In this document: in pieces, positions 1 to 11,465 of the stretch
Layout: every line of letters begins with the position of its first letter
Numbering within the stretch: the first letter of the stretch is position 1
NCBI RefSeq assembly: GCF_003086295.3
Contig: NC_092048.1
Span: 71,900,841-71,964,840 of the forward strand
Origin: Arachis hypogaea
Lineage: Eukaryota > Streptophyta > Magnoliopsida > Fabales > Fabaceae
Reading direction: 5' to 3'
Length of the DNA: 64,000 nt
Notes under the pieces: model-generated
Database searches by the model: none
Seen by the model: the letters and a program-made list of their open reading frames with translations, nothing else
Told to the model about the DNA's origin: nothing
Position numbers and translations under genes: made by a program

Positions 1-38
1 AAAAACAAAATGAAAGAAAATAAATATGGTTAAGTAAG

Positions 39-85
39 GTTGGGTTGCCTCCCAACAAGCGCTTCTTTAATGTCTTTAGCTGGAC
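39..85 (-). promoter_or_regulatory. Two-hairpin RNA module, element A copy
   Basis: On the minus strand GTCCAGCTAAAGAC (72-85; GTC/GAC stem) is followed by ATTAAAGAAGCGCTT and the hairpin GTTGGG-AGGCAA-CCCAAC (39-56). It begins 10 nt after the last pol codon at 96. The same arrangement recurs in elements B, C, D, E, F and H with compensating stem changes. Function unknown. Confidence 0.7.
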
Positions 86-95
86 TTCACTGTAC

Positions 96-1484
96 TTAAC
101 TTAGTAGCAGTGTTGAGCCTCCTGGTTCTATATCTCCTTCAAGGTAATGCTTAACCCTCTGTCCATTGGCAGTGAACCTGGTTTCAGGATCTTTTCCTTG
201 AAGTTCTATGTGTCCGTAAGGTGATACTCTTGTAATCACATACAGTCCCTTCCAGTGGGATTTGAGTTTCCCAGGGAATAATCTGAGCCTTGAGTTGAAG
301 AGCAAGACTTTTTGTCTTAGTTCAAAGACTCTGGAAGCTAACTTCCTCTCATGCTACCTTTTTGCCTTTTCCTTATAGATTTTTGCATTTTCAAATGCAT
401 CTAAGTGGAATTCATCCAACTTATTTAGTTGGAGTAGCCGTTTCTCCCCTGCTGCTTTAGCATCAAGGTTAAGGAATCTAGTAGCCCAGTAGGCCTTGTG
501 TTCTAGTTCCACTAGAAAATGACAGGACTTCCCATATACTAACTGATATGGTGAAGTTCTAATAAGGGTTTTAAAAGCTGTTCTGTATGCCCACAGAGCA
601 TCATCAAGCTTTCTAGCCCAATCCTTTCTAGAGGCACTTACTTTCCTCTCTAGGATTTGCTTTAGTTCTCTATTTGAGACTTCAGCTTGCCCATTCGTTT
701 GGGGATGATATGGTGTTGCTACTTTGTGGCAAACTCCATAATGGCTTAAGACAGAATCCAGCTGTCTGTTGCAGAAATAAGTTCCTCCATCACTAATTAG
801 TGTCCTAGGGACACCAAATCTACTGAAGATGTTCTTTTGGAGGAACTTCATTACTAATTTGGTGTCATTGGTGGATGTTGCTATTTCTTCAACCCATTTA
901 GACACATAATTTACTGGCATAAGGATGTAGGTGTTTGAGTATGAAGGCGGGAATGGTCCCATGAAATCTATGCCCCATACATCAAACAACTCAATCACTA
1001 GGATTCCTTGCTGAGGCATGCTGTGACCATGTGGAAGGTTGCCAGCTCTTTGGCAACTATCGCAGTTTTGGACAAACTCTCTAGAATCCTTAAAGAGAGT
1101 AGGCCAGTAAAAGCCACTTTGGAGTACCTTAGTGGCTGTTTGCTCAACTCCAAAGTGTCTTTCATAGTCAGAGTCATGGCAATGTCATAGAATTCTCTGT
1201 GTCTCTTCTTCAGACACACAGCGTTGGATTATTCCATCCGAACATCTCTTAAAGAGATATAGCTCATCCCATAGGTAATATTTTGCATCATGCATGAGTT
1301 TTCGGGCTTGCTGCCTGGTAAACTCCTTGGGAATGAACCGTATAGCCTTGTAGTTTGCAATGTCTGCAAACCAAGGTATTGTCTGGATGGCATAGAGTTG
1401 CTCATCTGGAAAGGATTCGGATATGTTAGTGGAGGGAGAAGAAGTCCCTGATACTGGCTCAATTCGGGACAAGTGATCAGCCAC
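96..1484 (-). pseudogene. Integrase region of element A pol (broken)
   Basis: Domains in minus-strand order are the end of the RNase H-integrase linker ([10 protein letters not shown], about 1484), the HHCC zinc-binding region (about 1020-1245), the integrase core (354-1019) and the C-terminal GPF/Y-like domain (96-305, NSRLRLFPGKLKS). The core keeps the D,D,E residues in [17 protein letters not shown] and [11 protein letters not shown] stop lies just before the HCH of the zinc finger, in a codon that is Trp in element D. Core and tail lie in different reading frames. Integrase joins cDNA ends to host DNA, but this copy cannot be made as one protein. Confidence 0.88.
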
Positions 1485-2740
1485 CTAATTTTTCTGTCCC
1501 TTTTCTATCTCAAATTTCTATATCAAACTCTTGCAGGAGTAATACCCGTCTGATAAGTCTGGGTTTGGACTCCTGCTTAGTGAGTAGATACTTTAGAGCA
1601 GCATGGTCAGTATAAATAATGACCTTAGATCCTACTAGGTACGATCTAAACTTGTCAATGGCATAAACCACTGGAAGTAGCTCCTTTTCTATAGTAGTGT
1701 AGTTTTTCTGCGCATCATTTAATACGAAACTAGCATAATAAATGACATACAGAAGCTTGTCATGTCTCTGACCTAGGACTGTGCCAATTGCATGATCACT
1801 TGCATCACACATTAGCTCAAATGGCAAGTCCCAGTTGGGTGCAGAGATGATAGGAGCAGTGACAAGCTTGGTTTTCAGAGTTTCAAAAGCATGTAGGCAT
1901 TCTTGGTAAAAAATGAATGGAACATCAGTGGCCAAGAGATTGCACAGGGGTTTGGTGATTTTAGAAAAATCTTTTATGAACCGCCTATAAAATCTTGTAT
2001 GTCCTATGAAACTTCGGATTGCCTTAACACTAGTTGTTGGAGGCAAGCATTCTATCACTTTCACCTTAGCTTGATCCACCTCTTTCCCCTTATTTGAGAT
2101 CCAATGCCCAGGACAATACCTTCAGTTACCATAATGTGGCATTTCTCCCATTTTAGAACTAGGTTTGTTTCTTGGTATCTTTTCAGGACCAAGGTCAGAT
2201 GATCAAGAGAGGAGTCAAATGAGTCTCCATACACAGAGAAGTCATCCATGAATACTTCAAGGAATTTCTCTACCATATCAGAGAAGGTGGATAACATGCA
2301 TCTCTGAAATGTGGCAAGGCGCATTACACAGGCCAAATGGCATTCGTCTATATGCGAACATGCTAGATGGACATGTGAATGCTGTCTTCTCTTGATCTTG
2401 TGGATCTACTGCTATTTGATTGTACACGGAATATCCATCTAGGAAACAATAAAAATCATGACCTACCAGTCTTTCTAGCATTTGGTTAATGAAGGGTAAA
2501 GGAAAGTGATCTTTTCTGGTGGCATCATTGAGTCTTCGATAATCAATGCACATATGCCACCCTGTAACTGTCCTTTTTGGGATCAGCTTATTCTTTTCAT
2601 TGTGAACCACTGTCATTCCTCCCTTCTTAGGAACAACCTGGACAGGGCTCACCCATGGGTTTTTATAAATGGGATAAATAATCCCAGCCTCAAAGAGCTT
2701 AGTGACTTCCTTCTACACTACTTCCTTCATAGCTAGATTC
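1485..2740 (-). pseudogene. Reverse transcriptase and RNase H region of element A (broken)
   Basis: RT motifs are visible on the minus strand: the [14 protein letters not shown] block, the [16 protein letters not shown] block and the catalytic [13 protein letters not shown]. RNase H follows with [19 protein letters not shown] and [11 protein letters not shown]. The region is split over at least three frames: 2278-2652, 2061-2336 and 1510-2079. Homology to the open frame of element D shows that order and spacing are normal, so the breaks are point mutations and small indels, not rearrangement. Confidence 0.88.
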
Positions 2741-2748
2741 AACTGCCT

Positions 2749-3783
2749 CTATGGTTGTACCACTGGTTTGGCATTATCCTCCAACAGGATTTTAAGCATG
2801 CATCGGGCTGGGCTAATTCCCTTAAGGTCATTTATAGTCCATCCAATGACTGTCCTATGTGTTTTAAGCACTTGGATTAGTGCTTTTTCTTCTTGTGGCT
2901 TTAGTGTAGAGCTTATGATCAGAGGATAGGTATCTCCTTTTCCCAAAAATGCATATTTCAAGGAGGAGGGTAATGGCTTAAGCATAAGCTTAGGAGGCTT
3001 ATCCTTTTCCTCAGAGGTTTCCAGAGGTTCCTCTAAATCAGGCTGAGTATCATCAAGGATGTCATCTAGCCCTTTCTTGAGGCTTTCGGCCATGTTGACC
3101 TTTTCCACCAGGAAATCAATGAGGTCAATACTTATACATTCCCTAGGAATTTATGGGTGCTGCATAGCTTTGACAGCATTTAGGATGAACTTTTCCTCAT
3201 TGACTCTTAGGGTTACTTCCCCTTTTTCAACATCAATGAGGGTCCGTCCTATAACTAGGAAAGGTCTTCCTAGGATAAGGGATGTACTCTTGTGCCCCTT
3301 GATGTCCAACACCACAAAGTCAGTGGGGAAGGCAAAGGGTCCAACCCTGACAATCATGTCTTCAATTACTCCTGATGGTATCTTAATAGACCCATCAGAA
3401 AGTTGAAGGCATATGCGGGTTGGTTTGACTTCATCAGTCAAATAAAGCTTCTTTATTAAAGAAGCAGATATTAGGTTGATGCTTGCCCCAAGGTCACATA
3501 GAGCTGTCCTTATACAAGTATCACCTAGAATGCATGGTATCATAAAGCTTCCAGGGTATTTAAGCTTCTCTGGTAAGCTGTTCTAAATGATTGCACTACA
3601 TTCCTCAGTGAGGAAGACTGTTTGTCTCTCTCTCCAATCCTTCTTATGACTTAGAATGTCCTTCATAAAATTTTGCATAAGAAGGTATCTGTTCAAGAGC
3701 CTCTGCAAAGCAGGTAAACTATTTATCCCTTTCGTCTTGATAGAGTTTTTGAGGAAATGGCATCTTAGCCTTATAATCATCAA
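2749..3783 (-). pseudogene. Protease and protease-RT linker of element A (broken)
   Basis: The minus frame 3151-3543 holds a retroviral-type aspartic protease with active site LCDLGASINL and flap-side block ILGRPFL. Downstream is the acidic linker (2749-3108) ending in the KPVVQP motif that precedes RT. Upstream 3583-3783 encodes the [16 protein letters not shown] block that in D joins gag to protease. Unlike element D, the catalytic Asp is kept here. Frames are interrupted between blocks. Confidence 0.85.
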
Positions 3784-3825
3784 CCTTGGTTAATGAAGGC
3801 CGAATACCTTGTATGTTGGAATGAG

Positions 3826-3830
3826 GGTTA
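3826..3830. repeat. Target site duplication of element C (GGTTA), left copy
   Basis: GGTTA abuts the left LTR end TGGTGCACGAA. The second copy is at 20335-20339, directly after the LTR terminus CTGCTCATCA. Five bases is the usual Ty3/gypsy length. Confidence 0.9.
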
Positions 3831-4785
3831 TGGTGCACGAAATTGTGATCATCAATGGTGCCAACAACTTGGTACGCACAATTGTAATCTCAACTCTTTA
3901 TCACAACTTCACACAACTAACCAGCAAGTGCACTGGGTCGTCCAAGTAATAAACCTTACGTGAGTAAGGGTTGATCCCACAGAGATTGTCGGCCTGAAGC
4001 AAGCTATGGTCACCTTGTAAATCTCAGTCTGGCAGATTCAAAAGGGTATGGTGAATTGATAATAAAAACATAAATAAAATATAAACTGGGATAGAGATAA
4101 TTATGTAATTCATTGGTGAGAATTTCAGATAAGCGTATAGAGATGCTTTTGTTCCTCCTGAACCTCTGCTTTCCTGCTGTCTTCATTCAATCATTCCTAC
4201 TCCTTTCCATGGCAAGATTTATGTAGGGCATCACCGTTGTCAATGGCTACATCCCATCCTCTCTGTGAAAATGGTCCAATTCGCTGTCACTGCATGGCTA
4301 ATCATCTGTCGGTTCTTGATCATACTGGAATAGGATTTACTATCCTTTTGCTTCTGTCACTACGCCCAACACTTGCGAGTTTGAAGCTCGTCATAGCCAT
4401 CCCTTCCCAAATCCTACTCGAAATACCACAGACAAGGTTTAGACTTTCCGGATCTCAGGAATGGCCATCCATGGGTTTTAACTTATACCACGAAGACTCT
4501 AACATCTCAGACTCGATCCTCTGTATTAGTTTGCATGTAGAACGGAAGTGTTTGTCAGGCACGTGTTCGTAAGTGAGAATGATGATGAGCGTCACATAAT
4601 TATCACATTCATCATGTTCTTGGGTGCGAATGGATATCTTAGAATAGGAATAAGCTTGAATTGAATAGAAAAACAATAGTACTTTGCATTAATTCATAAG
4701 GAACAGCAGAGCTCCACACCTTAATCTGTGGTGTGTAGAAACTCTACCGTTGAAAATACATAAGTGATGAAGGTCCAGGCATGGC
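3831..4785 (-). repeat. 3' LTR of element C, truncated by element B
   Basis: Aligns with 18675-19657 of the intact 5' LTR, reading from the CA end inward. It lacks a 28-bp stretch near 4528 that the other LTR has, and no PBS adjoins it, so it is the 3' LTR. It stops where the LTR of element B begins. About 680 bp of this LTR are absent from the window. Confidence 0.88.
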
Positions 4786-6191
4786 TGATAAACCACTATT
4801 TTATGGTTTATCTTGTGCTCAATTGAGTGGTTTTTATCAATTCTTTACCCACTTATTCATACTATTTGCATGGTTTCACATTTACCTTCCTAATTATGTG
4901 CTTTGATTGAAAACATGCTTCTTTGGCCTTAAGTTCCCTATCTTTAATCCTCTCTTATTACCATTAGATGCCTTGATATGTGTGTTAAGTGATTTCAGAG
5001 ATTATAGGGTAGGAATGGCTCAGAGGATAGAAAGGAAGCATGCAAAAGTGGAAGGAATTCAAGAAGTTCAAGAAATTACTAAGCTGTCCAGCCTAACCTC
5101 TTCGCACTCAAACGACTATAACTTTAGCTATAGAGGTTCAAACAACGCGGTTCTAGTTGCGTTGGAAAGCTAACGTCCGGGGCTTCGATTCGATATGTAA
5201 TATCCCATAGTTTTCCTGACGCTAAATGACGCGAACGCGTGCTCCACACGGCCGCGTCGCAGTGACGAAAAATCAGCATGTTTGAATTCACAACCAGCGA
5301 ATTCTGGGCTGTTTCTGACCCAGTTTGCGGCCCAGAAAATACAGATTAGAGGCTACAAAGTGGGGGAATGCATCCATTCATAAAATTGCTCTCATAATTC
5401 ACTTTTCATAATTTAGATGTAGTTTTTAGAGAGAGAGGTTCTCTCCTCTCTCTTAGGATTTAGTTTTAGGATTTGGGATTATTTCTTCTTCACCACAGGT
5501 TCAATGTTCCTTTAAATTACTTTCTAGTTTTATTTATTCTATTCCTTTAATTGTTATTTATCTTTTCCATTTGGCTTATGGATTCTTATGTTTAATTTGA
5601 TTCAATACAATTTAAGGTATTTCAATGCTTTTAATTTAATTTAGATATTTTCCCTTTTGGCTTTGGTTAAATAATTGGTGACTCTTGAGTTATCAAACTC
5701 ATTGTTGATTGAAAATTGGAATTCTTCAAGAATTAATTCGAATTCCAATAACTCTGAATTTTCCCAGGGAAAGACTAGGACCTGAGGAACAAAAATTAAT
5801 TCATCCACTTAACTTACCTTCATAGTTAGAGGTTAACAAAGTGGGAGAAAAATCCAATTCTCATTACAATTGACAAGGATAACCAGAATAGGACTTCCAG
5901 TTTTCATACCTTGCCAAGAGTCTATTTTATAGTTATTTATTTTATTCTTATTATCATTCAACATACTGCTTCCTTACTTTCAAAACCCCCAATTTACAAG
6001 ACTCATAACCAATAATAAGAACATACCTCCCTGCAATTCCTTGAGAAGACGACCCGAGGTTTAAATACTCGGTTATCAATTTATTTAGGGGTTTGTTACT
6101 TGTGACAACCAAAATATTTATAAGAAAGGTTGATTGCTTGGTTTAGTAACTATACTTGCAACGAGAGTTTACTATAACTTCTAAACCATCA
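4786..6191 (+). repeat. 5' LTR of element B
   Basis: Starts TGATAAACC; the end is taken as CCATCA at 6191, but the CA at 6207 is possible because the second LTR has lost its end. It contains a GACGCGAACGCGTG / ACGGCCGCGTC block (about 5219-5255) sharing words with the internal array at 8745-9185. It is near-identical to 11466-12762 over the shared length. Confidence 0.85.
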
Positions 6192-6210
6192 ATCTTCAGC
6201 TCTTTCAAAA

Positions 6211-6226
6211 TGGCGTCGTTGCCGGG
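6211..6226 (+). promoter_or_regulatory. Primer-binding site, tRNA-Asp, element B
   Basis: TGGCGTCGTTGCCGGG is the complement of the 3' end of plant tRNA-Asp(GUC), of the form ending in CAACGAC-G-CCA. Confidence 0.85.
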
Positions 6227-6909
6227 AAATTGCAAACGTGTGTCTTATTATTGGTTATTGTAAATATTTGCTTTTTTCTTGTTTATTTGTTTTTATTTTT
6301 GCTTTTTCATATATTAAGAGGTTATTGGTTTTTATTTAGTTATTACAAATTTTTCAAAAATTTGTTCTTCATGTTCATCTTGACCTTCAAGTTGTTCTTA
6401 GTTGTTTTCTTCGTTTTGATCTAAAAATTTTAAGTTTGGTGTCATTTTATTGTTTTTCTCTTTCCTCATTTAATTCAAAAATATCTTTTCTCTTTATTAT
6501 TATTGAATTTTTGAATTTTCCATTAAAAAAATTTGATTTTAAAATTTTTATCTTATCTTATCTTAGTTTTAAATTTCAAAATTCAAATATTTTTCAAAAA
6601 TCATATCTTTTTCAAAATCTTATCTTATCTTATTTCAAAAATCAATTTTCAAATTTCAATATTTAATTTCCAAAATTCAAAATTCAAAATTTAAAATTTT
6701 AATTTCAAAATTTTAAAATTCAAAAATCAAAATTCAAAATTTAAAAATTCAAATTTCAAATTTCAAAATTTTAATTTTCAAAATTCAAATTTCAAAATTT
6801 AAAAACTCAAAATTCAAAATTTAATTTTTCAAATTCAAAAATTTTAATTTCAATAACCTTTTAATTTAAATTTATTTTTATCTTCATTTTTTAATTTTTA
6901 TTAGCTACC
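6227..6909 (+). other. AT-rich leader of element B
   Basis: No gene. TTAAGTTTGGTGTCA occurs near 6430. From about 6520 the sequence is low complexity built from TTCAAAATT-like words. Comparable leaders precede gag in elements A, C and D. Confidence 0.7.
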
Positions 6910-8542
6910 ATGAGTTCTCACCCCTCTGGCTTTGAGTTTGGTTCTAAATCTGTTGAAAGGAGTGGAAGCTATAACAGAAATATGTATCAAGGTCTAAGCA
7001 ATTAAAGATGGATGGAGCCAAGAGGATCTGATCAACCCTTTAGGCAACAACACCCTCCAAGATATCATGGGCAAGGACCACTCTACAATGCATACCAAGC
7101 TGATAGATATGGTGGACCCCCTTGTAATTACCAACAAGCCCCACCCTGTGCTTATGAACCACCTCCCCAACATACCTTTGAACCACCAAACTCACAAGCC
7201 CCTTTACACCATTTACCTCCACATGACCCTAACCCCACATCCACCATACCAACCACCCTATGAACCGAATGAGCCATACATAGATCCATCCCAACCTCCA
7301 TTGGATAACAATAAACTTATCTCTAATATCATTGGTCTCACCTCTACACTCCAAAATCTTATATCCCGCATGAACCAACCCTCTACCTCCAATATTCAAC
7401 CCTCAAACTCTAGTGCACTTCCTTTTCAACCACATAATGATCTTTTCATCTCATTACCACCCTCCATGGAAGAGCACCCATATCCATCAATCCAAGAGCA
7501 AGATGATCCCAATTATGCTATTGATATAGAACAGGAAAGAAGGAATCATCTTCGCGAATCCATACTTCATAAAGAGCTAGAGGAGGCCCTAAAGGTGAAG
7601 GTAGTAAAGACCCTTGAAGTCAAAGGAGTGGTTGAAGAATTAGTGAAGGAAGACATCAAGGAGGAGTCTGATTTTGTCTTAGAGCAAGAGGAGGCCCAAA
7701 ATGTGGAGATAGGAAAGACCCTTGAAGATGAAAGAATAGTTGAAAGGAGTTGTCATGGAAAGAAAATCATCAAGGATGAGTACGATTTTATATTAAAACT
7801 ACTAGACAAAGAAGTAATTATTAAAGAGGAAAAAGTAGTTGAAGACTTGGAAGAGGTTGATCAAGAGATGGAGATTCTAGAAGAAGAAGCACAACTTCCT
7901 ATGCCCTTGGTAAGTAATGAAGAAGAGATTAAATCGGAAGAAAGCTACCAAGAGGAAGAGGTTGATATTGAAGAAACTTGCAAAGAGGTGGAAGTTGTCA
8001 GAGAAGAGCACAAGGGAGTGGAGCTTGCAAATTCGTTAACAATACCTCCCCCTAAGTTGCCATCATCCTTCACAACATTCAAGTGGGTAAAATTCATATC
8101 CCTTAGCTTTCTAATTGCACTTGAATATGGGCTACTGGAGACGAATGGTCAACTTAGAGCTCTTTGTGGCATTAAGAGTAAGAGGAAGATGGTCAGTGGT
8201 AAGAATTGTCCTGCAAGGTTCATTATGGTTGGAAGCTCAAAGTTTAAATGCAAAGGTTGGTGTAAAGCTCAACTGAATGGGTCTAGGAAGTTGTTTGGCC
8301 GCTTTAGTGAGAATTCAGATTGCTTGCTACCCGGATGGAATCATGATGATCAACAAGAAGACGGGTGCAAAAGCAAGATTTGGGACCCCGGAATTCATTC
8401 TGGCAATCAACACTCTTGGGGCCTTGTCACTAGCTTTAACTTACTTGAAGGCTTTCTGCGCCTAGTTTGGGATCCCGGAGGATATTGGAATTCTAAAAAC
8501 TGGTGGAGATTCCTGGATGAATACAAGCATAAGCCACCATAA
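6910..8542 (+). pseudogene. gag-like ORF of element B (broken)
   Basis: Starts at ATG 6910 after an A/T-rich leader (MSSHPSGFEFGSK). An in-frame TAA at 7003-7005 replaces a likely Gln codon, and a one-base shift near 7220-7260 moves the reading into the long frame that ends at 8542. The product would have a Pro/Tyr/Gln-rich N-terminal third, a long acidic Glu/Lys/Val-rich middle and a Trp-rich C-terminus (KNWWRFLDEYKHKPP). I see no CCHC zinc knuckle and no protease. It occupies the gag position between leader and hairpin module. Its function is unproven; an RNA-binding structural protein is the natural guess. Confidence 0.65.
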
Positions 8543-8560
8543 CAGGAGGACTCCCCAAAT

Positions 8561-8610
8561 GTCCAACTTAAGGACTTTAAATAAAAGTGCTAGGTGGGAG
8601 ACAACCCACC
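8561..8610 (+). promoter_or_regulatory. Two-hairpin RNA module, element B copy
   Basis: GTCCAACTTAAGGAC (8561-8575; GTCC/GGAC stem) then TTTAAATAAAAGTGCTA and GGTGGG-AGACAA-CCCACC (8593-8610). It starts 18 nt after the ORF stop. Both stems differ from the other copies but stay fully paired. Confidence 0.7.
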
Positions 8611-8744
8611 ATGGTATGATCGTTCCTTTTTCATTTTTATTTAGTTTTATTTGTTTTCGAGTTTTATTTTATTTTATTTTCATTGAACCTGAAATTATTT
8701 ATTGCATCTACATTAGCATTGCATTCTGCATACTACATATAAAA

Positions 8745-9185
8745 AAAAAAAGCACGCACGCGACGCGGCAGCGTTGCTGACGCGTCCGCGTCAGGTAGGA
8801 ACATTGGCCTCCCACGCGACCGCGTCACCTACGCGGCCGCGTGACCTGAATATCGACGTGAAAAGGGTGCTTGGCCGAAAGTTGTGCTGGAGTGGTGATG
8901 GACTGGTGCTAAACGCACAAGCCCTACGACGCGACCACGTGACCGACGTGACCGCGTCATATCCTAATATTGGCCACTCATGCGATCGCATGACCCACGC
9001 GACCGCGTCACCCTGGATTTTGGCAATACTAAGTTTCAAACAGAGAGTTGTGCGAGCGCAAGGCTGCCCTCGCGCCAGTAGCATAAACTGTGTCATGCGA
9101 CCGCGTGACCGACGCGACCGCGTCAATCCGTATAAGTGCAAATCACACGACCGCGTGCCCCACGCGTCCACGTCGCTTGCGCCGC
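8745..9185. repeat. CpG-rich palindromic word array in element B
   Basis: Repeated ACGCGACCGCGTCA / CCGCGTGACC words, each an imperfect inverted repeat, spaced by unique sequence. Open frames across it on both strands are by-products of the repeat. The LTR of the same element has related words near 5219-5255. Confidence 0.75.
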
Positions 9186-9883
9186 ACAACCTATCCAGAT
9201 TAGTGCCAATTATCTTATCTTTTCTTCTCTAATCCTAATTTTTCTATCTTTTCTTATTCTTTCTTCGTCCTTTTCTTACTCCCTCTTCACTTCCATTCTA
9301 TTTCATTTAATTTATTTGCATACTTTCATTCATTGCATTATTTTCATTGGTTAGAATTTTATTTGGGTCATTATTTTTTTTATATTTTTTTGGACTATTC
9401 AAGATTTGTTTGGCAATTATATATTACTTTTTAAAGGGTTGCTTGCATGTTCAATTTAATACTTTCAATAGCTTATTTACCATTCATGCTATGTGAAAAA
9501 GCTCATATGGCATTATGCATTTTTCTAGATTATTCTATTCTACTATTCTGATGCCTGTTTTTCACAAATTCCCTTTTTATATTTTATTAATTTAATATAA
9601 TTGTTCTTACAAATAGGTTGTTAGTATAAAAGACTTGGTAATTTAAATTGGACATTAAATGCTTGATCTATGCTACTCATGCCTTTGCCTGCATGCCAAT
9701 AAATATCTTGCATTTAATTGTCTTCATATGCACTGCCATATTCCCGTTTATGATTTTTCACATGTAGTCATGACCATGTGTCAACATCATTTATCTCTTA
9801 ATGTGCATTAATTACCACCTCTCCTATTCTCTTCCTTGCTCTATCCCTTTGAATTTAAGTTACTTTCTTTTTCCCTTTTCAGG
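9186..9883 (+). other. Non-coding stretch of element B upstream of the 3' ORF remnant
   Basis: AT-rich, no gene seen. It ends in a pyrimidine run and CTTTTCAG directly before GATGGCC at 9884, which resembles a 3' splice acceptor. Confidence 0.5.
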
Positions 9884-10021
9884 ATGGCCACCAAGAAGGG
9901 TAAAGAGAAAGCTACTCCTAAACCACCGGCAAGGAAAGGAACAAAAAGAGCCCCAGCTGAGGAACCACAAACCCCGTCCCTTGTACATCTTAGCATGCAC
10001 CGAGGACGGTGCAATCTTTAA
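9884..10021 (+). pseudogene. Remnant of the 3' ORF (basic N-terminus only), element B
   Basis: A 45-codon frame beginning MATKKGKEKATPKPPARKG and ending before AGTGTGGGGAGG. The Lys/Arg/Pro-rich start resembles the first residues of the 3' ORF of D (MAPKGKQPTPRGKK), but the globular and coiled-coil parts are absent. An acceptor-like TTTTCAG abuts the start codon. It may be only a fossil, but an equivalent 15-codon remnant is kept in element F. Confidence 0.5.
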
Positions 10022-11427
10022 GTGTGGGGAGGTCGATACCGATCTCCGTGGGTTAGTACCTTCCTATCTCAACACCAATGATTTATTTTCCTTATTAGTT
10101 GTTGCATTTGCATGTTTGTTTGATGGTTGTGCATATTTTACCACTTGGTTAAAGTAATATTTTCTTTTTCAAGAAACTTTTTAGAGCATTTCACTAATTT
10201 GAATTAAACTTTTTGAAAAACTTGTTTGAAGAAATTTTATTTTGGAACATGGTTTAGAGCTCGAACACACAAAACCTGTGAGATTTTGAGCCTATTTAAT
10301 TGGTTGCATTTTATCAACCAATATTTTATTTTTTTAGTGTGTATTTTTCTCTCTAAAATTGTGATCTTTGTCTTGCTTGATTCTATATTTCCATGGTTTG
10401 ATGTATGCATGCACTTATATGATTGAGGCCTTTATTTTACTGAGCTTACATACCCATATGGCCTTAACCTTTTCATTATCCATTGCAAACCAATTTTGAG
10501 CCTATTTTACCCCTTTATTCTTTACTTTAGCTCATTACAAACTCTAAGCGGAAAACAATAATGTCCTTAATTTGAATCCTTGGTTAGCTTAGACTAGTGA
10601 GAGTGCTCATGAATTAAGTGTGGGGAAAAGTGGGTTTGGAAACGTTTGGTTTGAGAATTGGGTGTTATATATCTTTATGAAAATGTGAAAGAAATATTTA
10701 GGACATGTTCATGCATTCAATAAATTAATCATATGCATTGAGAAAAACAAAAGAAAAAAATAATATATAAATAAAAAAATGAAAAAAAAGAAAGAAAAAA
10801 AAAAGAGCAAACAACAAAAAGGGGACAAAATGCCCCAAAGTAAATGGTGAAAGCAATGCATATGTACTGTACTTGAAATCAGAATGCATGAATATGTGGA
10901 AAACATGGTTAATGGATAGTTAGATGTGGTATTATGATTACATGAATTGTCTAAAGTTAAGTGGAAAGTTTAAGTTAATTAAGGATTCAGATTTTAGTCC
11001 ACTTGGCCAAATACAATCCTACATTGACCCTAACCCCATTACAACCCTTAAAAGACCTCTTGATATGTGTATCTGTGCATTAAATTTATGTTGATTGTTA
11101 GATGAAGAGCAAGCCTTAGAAAGCAAGGTTAGTAGAGAATTGAGAAAATTGAACCTTAAACACTTGAGTAATTAGAGTGTATACACTACCAGTGAGGGTT
11201 CGATGCTTGATTCTTTGTTCCCGGCTTTCATGAGCTATTTTCTTCAACAAGTATATTTGTACTTCATTTTTATGATTTGAATTAGTGAAATCCAGTTCAT
11301 ATTTATTCTTGGAGAACTTATTTACTCTTAACCAAGTAAGTAAAAGCATTTAGCATGTAGTTGCATTCATAGGTTGCATTTTATACATTCTACCATTCCC
11401 CTTCACTCTTATAGTTTCTCTTGAGCT
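10022..11427 (+). other. 3' non-coding region of element B
   Basis: No gene. AAGTGTGGGG words occur near 10021, 10618 and 11452. An A/AAAG-rich low-complexity tract lies at about 10735-10806. Confidence 0.6.
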
Positions 11428-11465
11428 TAGCATGAGGACATGCTATTGTTTAAGTGTGGGGAGGT
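11428..11465 (+). promoter_or_regulatory. AGGA-loop hairpin and purine-rich tract at the 3' LTR border, element B
   Basis: TAGCATG-AGGA-CATGCTA (11428-11445) followed by TTTAAGTGTGGGGAGGT and then the LTR. The purine run is the expected plus-strand primer (PPT). The hairpin matches D, E, C and F with compensatory stem changes. Confidence 0.65.

Larger units (their letters stand above)
1..3830 (-). mobile_element. Element A, left segment (pol half), Athila/FIDEL-like Ty3-gypsy
   Basis: Read on the minus strand, this is protease, RT, RNase H and integrase of a Ty3/gypsy polyprotein. It ends in a hairpin module at the left edge and runs out of the window. The gag half continues at 20335-21613, because element C is inserted here: GGTTA lies at 3826-3830 and again at 20335-20339. 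Reading across the two flanks restores the gag-to-protease linker order seen in element D. The coding region is broken by many stops and frameshifts, so this copy is dead. Confidence 0.9.

Noticed and set aside
4907..5173. 88-codon frame repeated at 11587-11853 as a small gene pair
   Set aside because: The two frames are the same position in the two LTRs of element B.
8774..9232. 152-codon plus and 132-codon minus frames in the CpG array of B
   Set aside because: Overlapping opposite-strand frames created by stop-poor CpG repeats; no similarity to any domain.
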